Assembly: GCA_964019165.1 (NCBI GenBank)
Contig: OZ025283.1
Location: forward strand, 689,501-753,500
Direction: 5' to 3'
From: Mastigias papua
Taxonomy: Eukaryota > Cnidaria > Scyphozoa > Rhizostomeae > Mastigiidae
DNA: 64,000 nucleotides
In this document: one piece after another, positions 1-12,250 of the stretch
Layout: every line of letters starts with the position of its first letter
Numbering within the stretch: position 1 is the first letter of the stretch
Position numbers and translations under genes: made by a program
The notes under the pieces: generated by a model
What the model was told of the DNA's origin: nothing
The model's input: the letters and a program-made list of their open reading frames with translations, nothing else
Databases searched by the model: none

Positions 1-776
1 GACGGGACTGAATGAATACGTGCATTGCATTGGTAAGAAGGAGGACAGTGTCAGTTGAGGGTACTGAATGTGACGTAAATGTTTGTAATGAATGAAAGGG
101 TCGATAGGTGATTAGGGTACCTTAGGGGTTTGTAACTTTTGGCACTGTGTATGTCTCACAAATCATCCTGTCACTATGATATTAATTAGTTAAGGGGTAG
201 AGTGGAAAGTAAACAACTCAGGAAATCTCGTGTGTTTACTCGTGTGGGTCACTGACGCGTATGCTCGTACCAGCTGCTGATATAAATAGCTCAATGATGC
301 TAGCTTGACTTTTGTCACTATCTATTTCTGATGAAACATCCTGATGCCATTAGTGCAATGAATGGGTGTGTAGAGTTTAAAGTAAATAAGTTTTGAAGTA
401 TCTCCTGTGTAATAGTGCCCTAATGACGTAGTGGTATTACCTGATAGAAGTGTAACGTGCTTGGTGCCTATGTAAATGTGTTCTGATGATGTATGGTCAG
501 AAAGCGCTCTGTTTATTATGTTAAGAAATGAAGACGTAACTCAGTAAGAAGTTGTAAGGTTTCCTCTTCCTTTTGTAGTGTCTTTGACGTAAACAGGTGT
601 TGCCAGATATACGGTATAATGTTGTTTAGGGTACCGGTTGTGCTCGCAAAAAATATGACAGTATCTATTTTTGGCGAATTATCATCTGACTTAGTAATAA
701 GCGAAGTAGAAATGTACCTCTGAGTGGTATAAAGGGGAACAATAGTGTGTGTAGTGCAAGGGGTGTGGATGCTCAC
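1..776. other. No gene recognised
   Basis: This stretch is rich in TG/GT words and has stops in all frames at short intervals. I see no domain, no terminal repeats and no clear promoter. It is outside the tandem array that begins further right. Confidence 0.4.
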
Positions 777-1406
777 ATGACTAATGGGTACTGTGTGGTT
801 AAAAGAATGGATATACGAAGTGGGTCTCAGTTGAAGTGTGGAGCAGGTGGAAGTAAGGAAGAACAAAGTGAGAAAATGGATCCACGAATGAGGATGAAAA
901 TAATGATAAAAAAGTTGGGGGCAGAGCTAAAGAGAGCGGAGAAGAACATGGAGGTAGTGGAAGAATGTCTACATGTGGCACGGTCTGCAATACATAGAGT
1001 GGAAGACAACGTAAACATGGAAAAGATGCAGATAAGCAGAATGAAGGAAACATGGCGCAGTATAGTGAAGGAGATGGAGGAGATCGAGCTAAGGGCTATC
1101 ATGGAAGAGAGCCTCAATGAGGATTTCGATATTGAAGAAGAAATGGAGGAAGGTGGAAAGGACGCCGGTAAAGAGGACGGGACAAGTGAAGAAGGTAAAG
1201 GAAAAGACGGAAGATGTGAGGCTGTAGGGAAGGAAGAAACATGTGAGGCTGTCGTGATGACATGCGAAGTTGTGTCCATGCAATGCAAAGTTGTAGCGGT
1301 TGGAGGGAAGGCTGCAGGTGCGGTAGAAGAAGAAAGATGCAAAGAGCTGGAGAGAATAGAGAAAACGATTTCAATAACTACAGCGGGTGCACCAATATGG
1401 TCGTAA
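777..1406 (+). CDS. Hypothetical Glu/Lys/Met-rich coiled-coil ORF
   Basis: An open frame of about 209 residues from the ATG at 777. The frame stays open a little upstream, but only with a GTG. The middle (about residues 35-125) is rich in K, E, M and R with heptad-like spacing, which suggests a coiled coil. The next part is acidic (runs of E and D with G). The tail repeats a short pattern of the kind C-E-A-V / C-E-V-V / C-K-V-V several times. I recognise no family. The base composition is strongly purine-biased on this strand, so the frame could be open by composition alone. It could be a terminal exon or a chance ORF; nothing nearby decides it. Confidence 0.3.
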   Translation: MTNGYCVVKRMDIRSGSQLKCGAGGSKEEQSEKMDPRMRMKIMIKKLGAELKRAEKNMEVVEECLHVARSAIHRVEDNVNMEKMQISRMKETWRSIVKEMEEIELRAIMEESLNEDFDIEEEMEEGGKDAGKEDGTSEEGKGKDGRCEAVGKEETCEAVVMTCEVVSMQCKVVAVGGKAAGAVEEERCKELERIEKTISITTAGAPIWS

Positions 1407-2449
1407 GGTAGTTACAGGGTTCTCTATGGTGCTTAAGTGCCGTCCCCTCGCTAATGAATTTTTTAAAGTATTTCAATCCCTCGCTCTTATTGAGACTTCG
1501 ACTGCAATTTATTTTAGATGTTGGGTTGTCATTTCAGTGTAATAATTTTCTCACTTTCACTTTTGTGATAAGTAGAGAGATGGTTCGTTTATATGCCGAA
1601 ACATGCCTAAGTTTAGGAGAGTATAAGTTTCATTGTGAAATTGCGTAACTACTTATTGCATGCTAAATGTGATGAGACTACTCATTAGAGTCATTTAGTG
1701 CTGTTATTCACACTTACTTTTGAGTCATACCTTGAACATGTCATGTAGTAAAATGACTGTATAAATTCGATCTCACCCCATTAATAGCATTGGTTCAAAA
1801 ATGTCAACCCCCGCTTATTGCGACCCCCCCCCCCAGCAGGAATGCACCTAAGAGTACCTGTCTATGAAGTAGGTTTCTGGCCCTCCCCCTCGTAAGTAAT
1901 CGGTTAGAATATCCCTGCAATATAATGCAGTCAATGAGTCGATGTAATCATGGTATAGCTATATCCATAGATGATAACTTGTGTATGTGTGTATAGGTTA
2001 AAAGTCATTGAACGTGATGGAGTAGTTTGTCTGTTGTATCCTATGAGGCTATTGTACTACAGTTGTGCTACAAATAGTGCACGGGAGACTTCATGATTGC
2101 AGGTTCATATAGTAACTGCAAAATTGGTACTAAACACCAAGTGATCTATTAAGAGGATTGCCAGCATGCAGTGGGAGGTTTGTGCAAATCACCCATGGCA
2201 GGTTAGGTGTAATACGAGATGCTGCATATGGGAGGGGAAGTAGGTGTTAAAAATCCTTTGCACTGAATTTGAAAGTACTCATTGCCTACCTCATGAATAT
2301 GCAATAACATCTGCGGTATGGAGTATGCGAAAGACATTATAACTCAACAAACTGAACGGATTGCGTACAGACCCCTTATGATTTGGCAGTGTGTATAACA
2401 GGTAGTGTGATCATTGATACAAGGAAACCTGCGACTGATATCTGGTATT
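1407..2449. other. Non-coding, no feature except an 11-base poly-C
   Basis: No coding frame of note. A run of 11 C occurs at 1824-1834. No inverted repeats or similarity to the array units were seen. Confidence 0.4.
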
Positions 2450-3825
2450 CCTAAGTGTAGCTAGTAGAAAATCGTCGCATAGAACATGTTGGTCATGTGC
2501 AGAATGACGTGTGGAAATCAGTAATGGTATTTATAACAAATGACCTGAAGAAAAGGAAAGCAGCAGTCCATTAAAATCACATAGGCCCTAACAAGACCTT
2601 AAGTCAACAGTAAGATAACACCAATAGTACATAAATTCAAATTTCAAATTAATACTGAAACTGGGGTAAGTACGTGGAAACAAATACAGTTATGAAACAT
2701 TTCTAATGAAAAAGGTGACTCACCTAATAGCAGTAAGTGCAAACTATCCTTCAGGTCAAAGGGCAGCATCGATCCACAGCAAAAAATTCCGTTAACTGAA
2801 AGCTCAGCATTCCTTATCGATCTTAATCTAAACCCATGTCAAGAAGCAAATAATAGACTCTAATATAGGAGGGATAAGAACAGTAAACATCTTGATTATG
2901 GTGCATCACTATTTAGTAGGGAAAGGACGGTGATTTTGCTAACAGATTCAAACTGCTTGGAGAGGAACTGTCATGGCGATAATAGCTCAGAGGGAAGGTG
3001 TTGGAATGTGGCTGAAAACATCGACATAGGTATCCGAAAACAGTAGACAACATGCACTGTCGATAAAGCATATACATGTAAACTCAAAGAAAACCTTTTG
3101 GTTGGAAAAAAGAGACTTGCCATCTAGAACACACCGACTACTTTGTCCTCTGATTCAAAGGGCAATGTATGACCTCGAGGACACTCCCCGAAGTGTAAGC
3201 TAAGCGATCGCAATCCGACCTGTTGTGAATACACTGCAAACGCAAGCAAAATAGGCAGGATTATAAAGCACATAAAGCAACTTTAACCTTCTCGTCAATA
3301 GTTGATCAGAATCTAGCACGAACAGCAACGTCAATTAGTGATTAGACTCGAACGGCCTGGAAGGGAAGTGTCATGGCGATAATCTAGATAGAGAGATCGC
3401 TGGTATTTCGCGTAAAACATTGATGGAAATAGCTCATAACAGTAGGCAATGCAGACATTAGACAAAGAGAACATACTGGCGAACTAAAATGGAACTCTGC
3501 AGTACGAAAATAGCGACTCACCTGCCAGTAAACGGACCATACTTTTTCTCCACTAAAACAACCAAGAACGAACCAAGGGAACTGTACCTGTACTGAGAGC
3601 AGTTTACGTGGTTGTGGACGAAAACAATGGAGGACAACAAAGGCGCTCGAAGTTGAAGGAGAGAACTTCGAATATCTCGCAAGGAAAAATAGATAAAAAG
3701 AAAAGCGAAACGGTTTGCACATATAGGGAACAGACACTACGATCCAGTAGGAGTCGAATCCCAGTGCAAGCAAGGGTCTTCTCAAGAAAATGCTCAAAAG
3801 CTATTGCGGCGGCACCTGTGATCTG
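2450..3825. repeat. Diverged copies of the array's module sequences
   Basis: The block TGTCATGGCGA followed by a purine-rich stretch occurs at 2969 and 3369, as it does at 12309, 22064, 36026, 36635 and 36822. Splice-donor-like minus-strand motifs (ACTCACC on this strand) lie near 2717 and 3516. A phrase like GTGCAGAATGA at about 2497 recalls the sequence near 34357. The piece around 3628 with AATGGAGGACAA also recurs near 12565 and 37074. This is therefore an older, strongly diverged neighbour of the tandem array rather than single-copy DNA. Confidence 0.55.
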
Positions 3826-3859
3826 AGCTCATTTGCATTTTGGCATTTTAGTATATAGT

Positions 3860-5122
3860 GAAGGAAGTTTCATATTACTGCCAGTTATATGGAAGAATCT
3901 TTGAAAGTAGTTAGCTTTACTCTCTTTCAACAACACAACAAAACAATGTCTGAATGGCTTATAAAGTACCTTTGATGCATCATTATTCTGTTTCTTAAGG
4001 TTATGCAATATTCTGTGCCTTATGTGCATGAGTTTGAGACTGGTTGGTTGCCATTTCTCTACCATATCAAGAATTCTGACAAAATGAATGCCTGAAGGAA
4101 CTATGCACAAATGAAGAAGACGTGGCCGACCACAACAGTTTGATCCCAGGGGTGAATGAATGGTTACCAAGGTAGCAAAATGTCACAGGTTTGATTAGGT
4201 AAGTGTAATAACCAACAAATTAAATAAACACTATCCTGGTACAAATCTATCAAAACTATGTAGAACGAATTTTGGACAGCTGTGCATGACAAAGAAATTG
4301 ATTTGCCCCATTTGAAAATAGAATAAAACGTATTCAATGGTCTCAAGCCATAAGAGTGGCAGTTGAAACCTGGCAAACTATTGTATTTTCAGACGAATGT
4401 CAGTTTGACTGTCAGATGATAGAAAAATGATGAGAGTTTGGAGACAAACCATTGAAAGTCGGAATCCACAATAGGTTTGACCTTAATTCTCAAACTCTAC
4501 ATTGGTCATGTTTTGGGATCCATTGGGTGCTGTTCCTGATAGAAAATCCATGCAGATAAGTATGTGGAACTATTGCAGGACACCTTGTTTCAAGGAACAA
4601 AGGCAATGTGGAAAGAACAGAAAGCCATTCTGATCTTCAAACATGACAATGCACCCCTCACAAAATAATCTTTGCGAAACCTTACCTGCATATCCACAAG
4701 ATCAGTGTCCTGCAATGACCATTGCAGAGCCCCAACCTCAAAACAAGTGAGGATGTGTGGTAGCGCATGAAAACCAAATACTTGCAGATGCACAAGGTCC
4801 TCCAAAGTCAAAGCAAGAGCTCATGGAAAGAGGTTTTGAAGAGCGGAGAAAAATCACAATGTTTTCCATAGGACACCTTTATGCATCCATTCCAAAGCAA
4901 CTCCACAACATATTACTTTGATTTACCAGTCATTTCACTTGTTACTGTAGAACTGTCAAAATCAAACGGTATATTATAGGCATGGCTTCATTGAGTTAGC
5001 CTTGTTATTCACAAGCCCATTGACAGACAAAACACAGGTTAATCAGACAACAATAAAAGTTACTGTTGTCATCTGGCATTTATTGTTGTCAAAGATGTTG
5101 CAATACTTTTGTACACCTAGTG
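3860..5122 (+). pseudogene. Tc1/mariner-type transposase remnant, U1
   Basis: Translation across frames gives a W-x(n)-VFSDECQF block near 4375-4400, matching the second catalytic Asp region of Tc1/mariner DDE transposases (usual form W-x-D/SDE-S-x-F). A block reading SPNLKTSEDVW near 4725-4765 corresponds to the usual SPDLNPIENLW region. A tail resembling the family's C terminus lies at about 4800-4850. Many stops and shifts separate these blocks. The 3' side closes with CAATACTTTTGTACACC at 5101-5117, typical of a Tc1-like terminal repeat. No matching 5' terminal repeat is evident near 3850, so the 5' end may be lost. The gene is dead and was dead before the array duplicated, because all copies share its breaks. 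Confidence 0.6.
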
Positions 5123-5898
5123 TTGTTTTGCATAGGATGGGCAAAGAAAGATGCAATGCTTTCTTATGTCACTTCAACCATGCAAGGTAGTGTAGGGTAC
5201 CTGCTACGTGGTTTGTAATCTCAGAGTAGAGTTGCCTATGGGACAGCTGATAATGTGTTATGACACAATCTTTAGTACTTCTAATGACAAACTACCAAAT
5301 ACTTGCTAAAGGACACTTGCACCTTCAGTTGTAAATTTATTTTCTCTCTTCATATGTTGAATCATTCAGACCTAGTGGAAATCTCTGAACTTCATCATCA
5401 GAGTTGTTGATTTACTATTTAACAGTCAACTGTGCCTAGTGTTAGTCTTTCATTAGATCGACAGCTGTGTCCAGATAGTCTGACATTAGAAAATGCCTTG
5501 AGCAAGCAGATGGTTGGTGATACTTTCTTCGTTACAATCACTAGGGTGTATATTCTGTACCCACAGATCAAGTACCTCTTGTCCTTGAGTTTCAGGGAAC
5601 CTAGATTTGAAAAAATCTATCATTAGAATGTCAGTGGCAGATCCACAGGGGGGCTAGGGGGCTTGAGCCCCAGTCAGATTTCTAGGTGTAAAAATATAAT
5701 AGTCTTTCACTTTAACAAATCTTCCTATATATAGAGGATACTCTGCAAGTATTGCAGGTCTTTCGGGTCGGCAGAAGTGGCAACATGTAGAAAAACAAAT
5801 GTCAACAGAGCGTCTGTATGCATTTTGCTGACTACCATTGACCGAACTATGTATTAGGTGTCCAATCTTTTGTCAGGATCTCCATTGCGAGACAATGG

Positions 5899-6257
5899 AT
5901 ATTCCGAGCCCCCTTGGTCTATGGAATACTCAATTTCACGGGGGCTGAAAGCGTCATCGAAAATGTACTGACTGCATGTGACGTAGCAAGCCATCCAGTG
6001 TCCAATTGTTTGCAAGTATCTTCATCACAAGACAATGAATAGTCCGAGCCCCCCTGGTCGGTAAGTGCATTGTGTTTTTACAGTGTATTCTACAGGCGAG
6101 GGGGGCTCGGAATATTGATTGTTTTGTGATCAAGGTAGTAACAGACGATTTGATACTAAGTGATTTCTGTAGTCACGTGCAGCCAGTACATTTTTCATGG
6201 ACGGTTTGAGCCCCGTTCAAATTGAGTATTCTATAGACCAAGGGGGCTCAGAATATC
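5899..6257. repeat. Inverted repeat with nested GGGGGCTCGG hairpin
   Basis: The left arm begins GATATTCCGAGCCCCCTTGG and runs about 55 bases. The right arm ends at 6257 and is its reverse complement with few changes (...CCAAGGGGGCTCAGAATATC). Between the arms lies a second inverted pair, CCGAGCCCCCCTGG near 6044 and GAGGGGGGCTCGG near 6098. This looks like a MITE-type element or a foldback of one. It recurs with a shortened left arm in the next two tandem copies (7425-7783 and 8951-9309). Confidence 0.65.
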
Positions 6258-7424
6258 GTTTGTCTGTGGAATCATGGTTTTAGTGGATATCCGCTGCGTC
6301 TTTGGGTGCATTCCAGCCAGTAAAATGCACTCGATGATAGAAAAGTGCTAACAGGCATCTAAAACCAGAACCACATACAGGAGATTTCATGCGAGTCCAT
6401 CAGATACGCGTTGTTTACTGAAATCAGTGCCATGTTCCGAATTCGAAATGATCGTTAGATGCTTTCGGAGTAACATGTGAAGGCAGCCGGATGCATTATT
6501 GGTGAAGAAAGCTTAAAAGGTAAGCGAATATAGGTAACAGGAAGTAAGTGCTCAGACTCAATAGTAGTGAGCCATTTATAGCGCTGTAGCACCGTACCCA
6601 GCTTTAAATGAATGTATGAGGTGGAATATGTATATAAATATTGCACTTTGTTAAACTGTTAATTTTGATACGTGGGGCTTCTGGTTAGAGCTATTGTGTC
6701 TGTGTGTAGGCAGAATGACTTGATAGCCGCTTGCATCTGTAGGACCCTGTTTGCATTTTGTTGTTGGCAGTGAGTGACTCTCAGGACTAGTTAAGACGTC
6801 ATTACTTGAGTCAAATCAGTTACTTGTACTTTATCTGAAAAGCCTAAAGTCTGCGAAGTGATTTGGTTTGACATACTTGCACGGTACATAAGGTACATCT
6901 CCATCTAGGATAAGGACTGCCACTTTGTTGTTCTTTGCTTCCTTTTCACCTCAGTGACCCATGCGTAGTGTGTTAACAGAATCACCATGAGTCTCAGGAA
7001 GTCGATAGCATTAAACACTGTTTACTGTGTAGGTGCGATAAATACGAGCAAAATAGACCATTCTTCTAAGGATAATGATGCCATGATGTGTTTTGCTTCA
7101 CTGTCACACGATATGTTTCGTTACAATAGGAAGTACATTGGAGCTGTTAGATCTAGTTGTTCCGTGCGTTCGGTTGATTGAAGTGGCAATGTACATTTCA
7201 AGCCTATTTGGATACAGAATGTTGTAAACATGATTTGCTATTCTGACTGTTGAGCAGAGAACAGATAAGCAGAACCATCACTTCAGGTACTGAACATCGA
7301 CCAGATCTTGTGGTGAATTGTTAGCACAGGGCTGATAAACTTTGTAGCACATAAATGTGATTGATCATCAAATATTTCACTATATCCTCTCATTGCATAA
7401 AGCATACTTCCAAACTGACAGCCG
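5912..7424 (+). repeat. 1.5 kb tandem repeat, copy 1
   Basis: First of three head-to-tail copies inside the 4.9 kb insertion. It is 13 bases shorter than copy 2 because GGAATATTGATTG is present once (near 6112) rather than twice. A 64-codon frame (6987-7181) recurs in each copy but shows no domain, and I do not call it a gene. Confidence 0.85.
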
Positions 7425-8950
7425 CCTTGGTCTATGGAATACTCGATTTCACGGGGGCTCAAAGCGTCATCGAAAATGTACTGACTGCATGTGACGTAGC
7501 AAGCCATCCAGTGTCCAATTGTTTGCAAGTATCTTCATCACAAGACAATGAATAGTCCGAGCCCCCCTGGTCGGTAAGTGCATTGTGTTTTTACAGTGTA
7601 TTCTACAGGCGAGGGGGGCTCGGAATATTGATTGGGAATATTGATTGTTTTGTGGTCAAGGTAGTAACAGACGATTGGATACTAAGTGATTTCTGTAGTC
7701 ACGTGCAGCCAGTACATTTTTCATGGACGGTTTGAGCCCCGTTCAAATTGAGTATTCTATAGACCAAGGGGGCTCAGAATATCGTTTGTCTGTGGAATCA
7801 TGGTTTTAGTGGATATCCGCTGCGTCTTTGGGTGCATTCCAGCCAGTAAAATGCACTCGATGATAGAAAAGTGCTAACAGGCATCTAAAACCAGAACCAC
7901 ATACAGGAGATTTCATGCGAGTCCATCAGATACGCGTTGTTTACTGAAATCAGTGCCATGTTCCGAATTCGAAATGATCGTTAGATGCTTTCGGAGTAAC
8001 ATGTGAAGGCAGCCGGATGCATTATTGGTGAAGAAAGCTTAAAAGGTAAGCGAATATAGGTAACAGGAAGTAAGTGCTCAGACTCAATAGTAGTGAGCCA
8101 TTTATAGCGCTGTAGCACCGTACCCAGCTTTAAATGAATGTATGAGGTGGAATATGTATATAAATATTGCACTTTGTTAAACTGTTACTTTTGATACGTG
8201 GGGCTTCTGGTTAGAGCTATTGTGTCTGTGTGTAGGCAGAATGACTTGATAGCCGCTTGCATCTGTAGGACCCTGTTTGCATTTTGTTGTTGGCAGTGAG
8301 TGACTCTCAGGACTAGTTAAGACGTCATTACTTGAGTCAAATCAGTTACTTGTACTTTATCTGAAAAGCCTAAAGTCTGCGAAGTGATTTGGTTTGACAT
8401 ACTTGCACGGTACATAAGGTACATCTCCATCTAGGATAAGGACTGCCACTTTGTTGTTCTTTGCTTCCTTTTCACCTCAGTGACCCATGCGTAGTGTGTT
8501 AACAGAATCACCATGAGTCTCAGGAAGTCGATAGCATTAAACACTGTTTACTGTGTAGGTGCGATAAATACGAGCAAAATAGACCATTCTTCTAAGGATA
8601 ATGATGCCATGATGTGTTTTGCTTCACTGTCACACGATATGTTTCGTTACAATAGGAAGTACATTGGAGCTGTTAGATCTAGTTGTTCCGTGCGTTCGGT
8701 TGATTGAAGTGGCAATGTACATTTCAAGCCTATTTGGATACAGAATGTTGTAAACATGATTTGCTATTCTGACTGTTGAGCAGAGAACAGATAAGCAGAA
8801 CCATCACTTCAGGTACTGAACATCGACCAGATCTTGTGGTGAATTGTTAGCACAGGGCTGATAAACTTTGTAGCACATAAATGTGATTGATCATCAAATA
8901 TTTCACTATATCCTCTCATTGCATAAAGCATACTTCCAAACTGACAGCCG
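7425..8950 (+). repeat. 1.5 kb tandem repeat, copy 2 (1,526 bases)
   Basis: Nearly identical to copy 3 at offset 1,526. The copy boundary falls inside the left arm of the inverted repeat described at 5899-6257, so this copy has a shortened left arm (starting CCTTGGTCTATGG). Confidence 0.85.
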
Positions 8951-10476
8951 CCTTGGTCTATGGAATACTCGATTTCACGGGGGCTCAAAGCGTCATCGAA
9001 AATGTACTGACTGCATGTGACGTAGCAAGCCATCCAGTGTCCAATTGTTTGCAAGTATCTTCATCACAAGACAATGAATAGTCCGAGCCCCCCTGGTCGG
9101 TAAGTGCATTGTGTTTTTACAGTGTATTCTACAGGCGAGGGGGGCTCGGAATATTGATTGGGAATATTGATTGTTTTGTGGTCAAGGTAGTAACAGACGA
9201 TTGGATACTAAGTGATTTCTGTAGTCACGTGCAGCCAGTACATTTTTCATGGACGGTTTGAGCCCCGTTCAAATTGAGTATTCTATAGACCAAGGGGGCT
9301 CAGAATATCGTTTGTCTGTGGAATCATGGTTTTAGTGGATATCCGCTGCGTCTTTGGGTGCATTCCAGCCAGTAAAATGCACTCGATGATAGAAAAGTGC
9401 TAACAGGCATCTAAAACCAGAACCACATACAGGAGATTTCATGCGAGTCCATCAGATACGCGTTGTTTACTGAAATCAGTGCCATGTTCCGAATTCGAAA
9501 TGATCGTTAGATGCTTTCGGAGTAACATGTGAAGGCAGCCGGATGCATTATTGGTGAAGAAAGCTTAAAAGGTAAGCGAATATAGGTAACAGGAAGTAAG
9601 TGCTCAGACTCAATAGTAGTGAGCCATTTATAGCGCTGTAGCACCGTACCCAGCTTTAAATGAATGTATGAGGTGGAATATGTATATAAATATTGCACTT
9701 TGTTAAACTGTTAATTTTGATACGTGGGGCTTCTGGTTAGAGCTATTGTGTCTGTGTTTAGGCAGAATGACTTGATAGCCGCTTGCATCTGTAGGACCCT
9801 GTTTGCATTTTGTTGTTGGCAGTGAGTGACTCTCAGGACTAGTTAAGACGTCATTACTTGAGTCAAATCAGTTACTTGTACTTTATCTGAAAAGCCTAAA
9901 GTCTGCGAAGTGATTTGGTTTGACATACTTGCACGGTACATAAGGTACATCTCCATCTAGGATAAGGACTGCCACTTTGTTGTTCTTTGCTTCCTTTTCA
10001 CCTCAGTGACCCATGCGTAGTGTGTTAACAGAATCACCATGAGTCTCAGGAAGTCGATAGCATTAAACACTGTTTACTGTGTAGGCGCGATAAATACGAG
10101 CAAAATAGACCATTCTTCTAAGGATAATGATGCCATGATGTGTTTTGCTTCACTGTCACACGATATGTTTCGTTACAATAGGAAGTACATTGGAGCTGTT
10201 AGACCTAGTTGTTCCATGCATTCGGTTGATTGAAGTGGCAATGTACATTTCAAGCCTATTTGGATACAGAATGTTGTAAACATGATTTGCTATTCTGACT
10301 GTTGAGCAGAGAACAGATAAGCAGAACCATCACTTCAGGTACTGAACATCGACCAGATCTTGTGGTGAATTGTTAGCACAGGGCTGATAAACTTTGTAGC
10401 ACATAAATGTGATTGATCATCAAATATTTCGCTATATCCTTTCATTCCATAAAGCATACTTCCAAACTGACCACGC
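8951..10476 (+). repeat. 1.5 kb tandem repeat, copy 3
   Basis: Third copy, matching copy 2 with a few substitutions near its end (for example GACCTAGTTGTTCCATGCATTC at 10202 for GATCTAGTTGTTCCGTGCGTTC). It closes at CTTCCAAACTGA, after which the insertion's own right end follows. Confidence 0.8.
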
Positions 10477-10790
10477 CTACCACACCCACCACACCCACAC
10501 TCGTGATGTTCAGCCCCTGTCAGATTTTAGTCTGAATCCGCCACTGACTGTAGTAGCAAGTTTCGGCAGGAAAAACAAGAAGGGAATGAGCAAGTTCAGG
10601 ACTTATATTGTTTACATGCTTTAAGGTGGTTTCTCATCAAATAACAAACCTATTGCCTGTTAGTGTTACATGAAAACCTAGCAGGGTTTTGTTTTACGGA
10701 GGGGTCATGCTAAAACTTGACTAGCAACTGGCAAATAATCCACAAGCACTTAAGAGTATTTCTACATATTCTAGTTCTAGCCCTCAAGAT

Positions 10791-10859
10791 TTATGCCTTT
10801 TCACTGAGATCTTCAACGAATTGCTTCAGTACTCCCTTGCACATTGGACACAAACCAAT
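10791..10859 (-). pseudogene. RING-H2 ORF, C-terminal half, U1 copy
   Basis: The minus-strand reading carries the last CPxC zinc pair (CPMC here) and ends early at a TAA at 10791-10793, where the U2-U4 copies read on. It is separated from its N-terminal half by the inverted-repeat element 10860-11571. Confidence 0.55.
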
Positions 10860-11571
10860 AGAGAGTTTCCCAAACACTACGCAAGGACCTACTACGCCTC
10901 AGGGGAGACTAGGTCCCAGCGCATTTGTGGGGATTCCTCCGATTGCTGTGGTGTAGTAGATAGTTTCACTACTTGCGACTGCCCTATGTCACGTCATAGT
11001 GATATCCAAGATTTCAAGGTACGTAATATATATTATTTCTTATCATACTGATATCATTATTCCATTCTGTCAACTATTATGGTAACAAGCTGTAACTAAC
11101 TGCTGATATTTGTTGTCTTGTCTTAAAAGAACACCTTCAACAAGGAGAATAGAGAAGATGGCCTCGACCAGCACCTCCGAAACAACAGTTGAAGTGTTTG
11201 AGAGTATCTAAGTCGGCTTCAGAGTATTCGTATGAAGAGACATTTTTGTTTCATTTATATCCCATTTGGCCTTGTCATATATTGAGGAATGTACTTTGAC
11301 ATGTAATATCCTCATGAAAATACCAGTTTTGCTAACCACAGAGTTGTATTTACTTCTATGAATTCTTCATCACCGATTTGCCATAATGGTAAATCAAGGT
11401 ACGTATATTTTAACACCATCCTCCTCTTTAGTAACTTTGGCACCATTGCTGAGGTGTCTTCGTGCTTTGGAAAGTACTTGGTGCTCCTGAGCTGCTACAC
11501 CTCAGACCTAGTAGTACTCAGTCTCCCTCTGAGGCGTAGTAGCTCGCTGCGTAGTGTTTCGGAAACTCTCT
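10860..11571. mobile_element. Inverted-repeat element splitting the RING-H2 ORF, U1 copy (712 bases)
   Basis: Termini AGAGAGTTTCC and GGAAACTCTCT, flanked by AAT on both sides (10857-10859 and 11572-11574). It is about 100 bases shorter than the U2-U4 copies because the stretch following GAACAACAGTTGAAG-like sequence is missing near 11190. Confidence 0.7.
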
Positions 11572-11574
11572 AAT

Positions 11575-11790
11575 GTCTGGGAGCAAACAGGCTGTATGGA
11601 AGGAATGACCACATCTGTAAAATACATGCCAAATTGAGCATTCCTTACGTGAAGAGTTTTCCAAGTCACATGTCCTACATTTAAAACTATATAGTGAGCG
11701 TGACAAATTATCACCAGATAGTTTTCTGTAGTAAGTACCAGTGTGTGTTGTTTTCAAATGACACTTTGCTTCATTTATCTGTATCTCCAT
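11575..11790 (-). pseudogene. RING-H2 ORF, N-terminal half, U1 copy
   Basis: Reads C-x2-C, an 18-residue spacer, then C-G-H-x2-H-x2-C (CGHSFHTAC). It is cut just before the final zinc pair by the element 10860-11571. See the U2 copy for the full argument. Confidence 0.6.
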
Positions 11791-12250
11791 GGATTTGTAT
11801 GTAGTGAAATTATAATTACATGCAATTGACTCAACTCAAAAAGTTTTACAAACATATTTCATACCCCCTCCTGAAAAAATTCATATTTATTTGCTTTAGA
11901 AGTTGCAAATCAACCTACGGAGACTCTTAGCAAGGGTTTTTAAAAGAATATTTAGAAATGCATATAAAATTCATTGATACTGCGTTGAAGAAGTAAATCC
12001 AATTCTAGTTTAGAAATATAGGTAATATGTGAACTATACCCTCTCAATTTAGCAAAATGCTTTCCCCTGCATTCAGAGAAATATGGAAAGGACCAATGAA
12101 TGGAATCAGGTTATGGATTCCTTTAAGGTAACCACTTTGTTAGACATAGAACTGGCAAGGCCAATCTCATATGATAGAGACCACAAACTGATCTAAATAC
12201 AGAGTCAGCCCACTTTCTAACATGATTATGAGTGCAGAATCAAAATCATC
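11791..12250. other. AT-rich block of the array unit
   Basis: Repeated at 21546-22005 and, slightly diverged, at 28151-28607 and 41142-41598. At its right end it contains the C-terminal tail of the ORF described at 28527-28868, which here is cut off at about 12250. Confidence 0.5.

Larger units (their letters stand above)
5632..10546 (+). mobile_element. 4.9 kb insertion with CAGTGGC termini (hAT-like?), private to U1
   Basis: The left end reads CAGTGGCAGATCCA. The right end, read on the opposite strand, is CAGTGGCGGATTCA, so the two match at 12 of 14 positions. The four sister units run straight through this point (AGAATGTCATAGCAAGG at about 19413, 26023, 39014 and 52005), which shows directly that this is an insertion. 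No transposase frame is visible inside, so it looks non-autonomous. Termini beginning CAGTGGC are seen in hAT-type elements. The 8-base duplication expected for hAT is not convincing here (TAGAATGT versus ACTGTAGT), so the superfamily stays open. The interior is mostly a 1.5 kb sequence in three tandem copies. Confidence 0.7.

Noticed and set aside
3860..4170. Minus-strand 113-codon frame over the Tc1 remnant (also at 37298 and 50289)
   Set aside because: It is antisense to the decayed transposase and has no domain of its own.
5432..5626. 64-codon frame kept in all five units
   Set aside because: Conservation is explained by recent duplication, and the substitutions do not favour silent positions to the eye. 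No domain.
6987..7181. 64-codon frame repeated at 8513 and 10039
   Set aside because: Identical because of the 1.5 kb tandem copies. No start context, domain or splice signals were seen.
5624..10554. 8-base target duplication for the CAGTGGC element
   Set aside because: The flanks TAGAATGT and ACTGTAGT do not match. The hAT assignment is therefore left open.
10821..11051. Plus-strand frames over the RING-H2 region (also near 19688, 26298, 39289 and 52280)
   Set aside because: They run antisense to the RING-H2 half and through the element's terminal repeat. No domain is visible, and they recur only because the units are duplicated.
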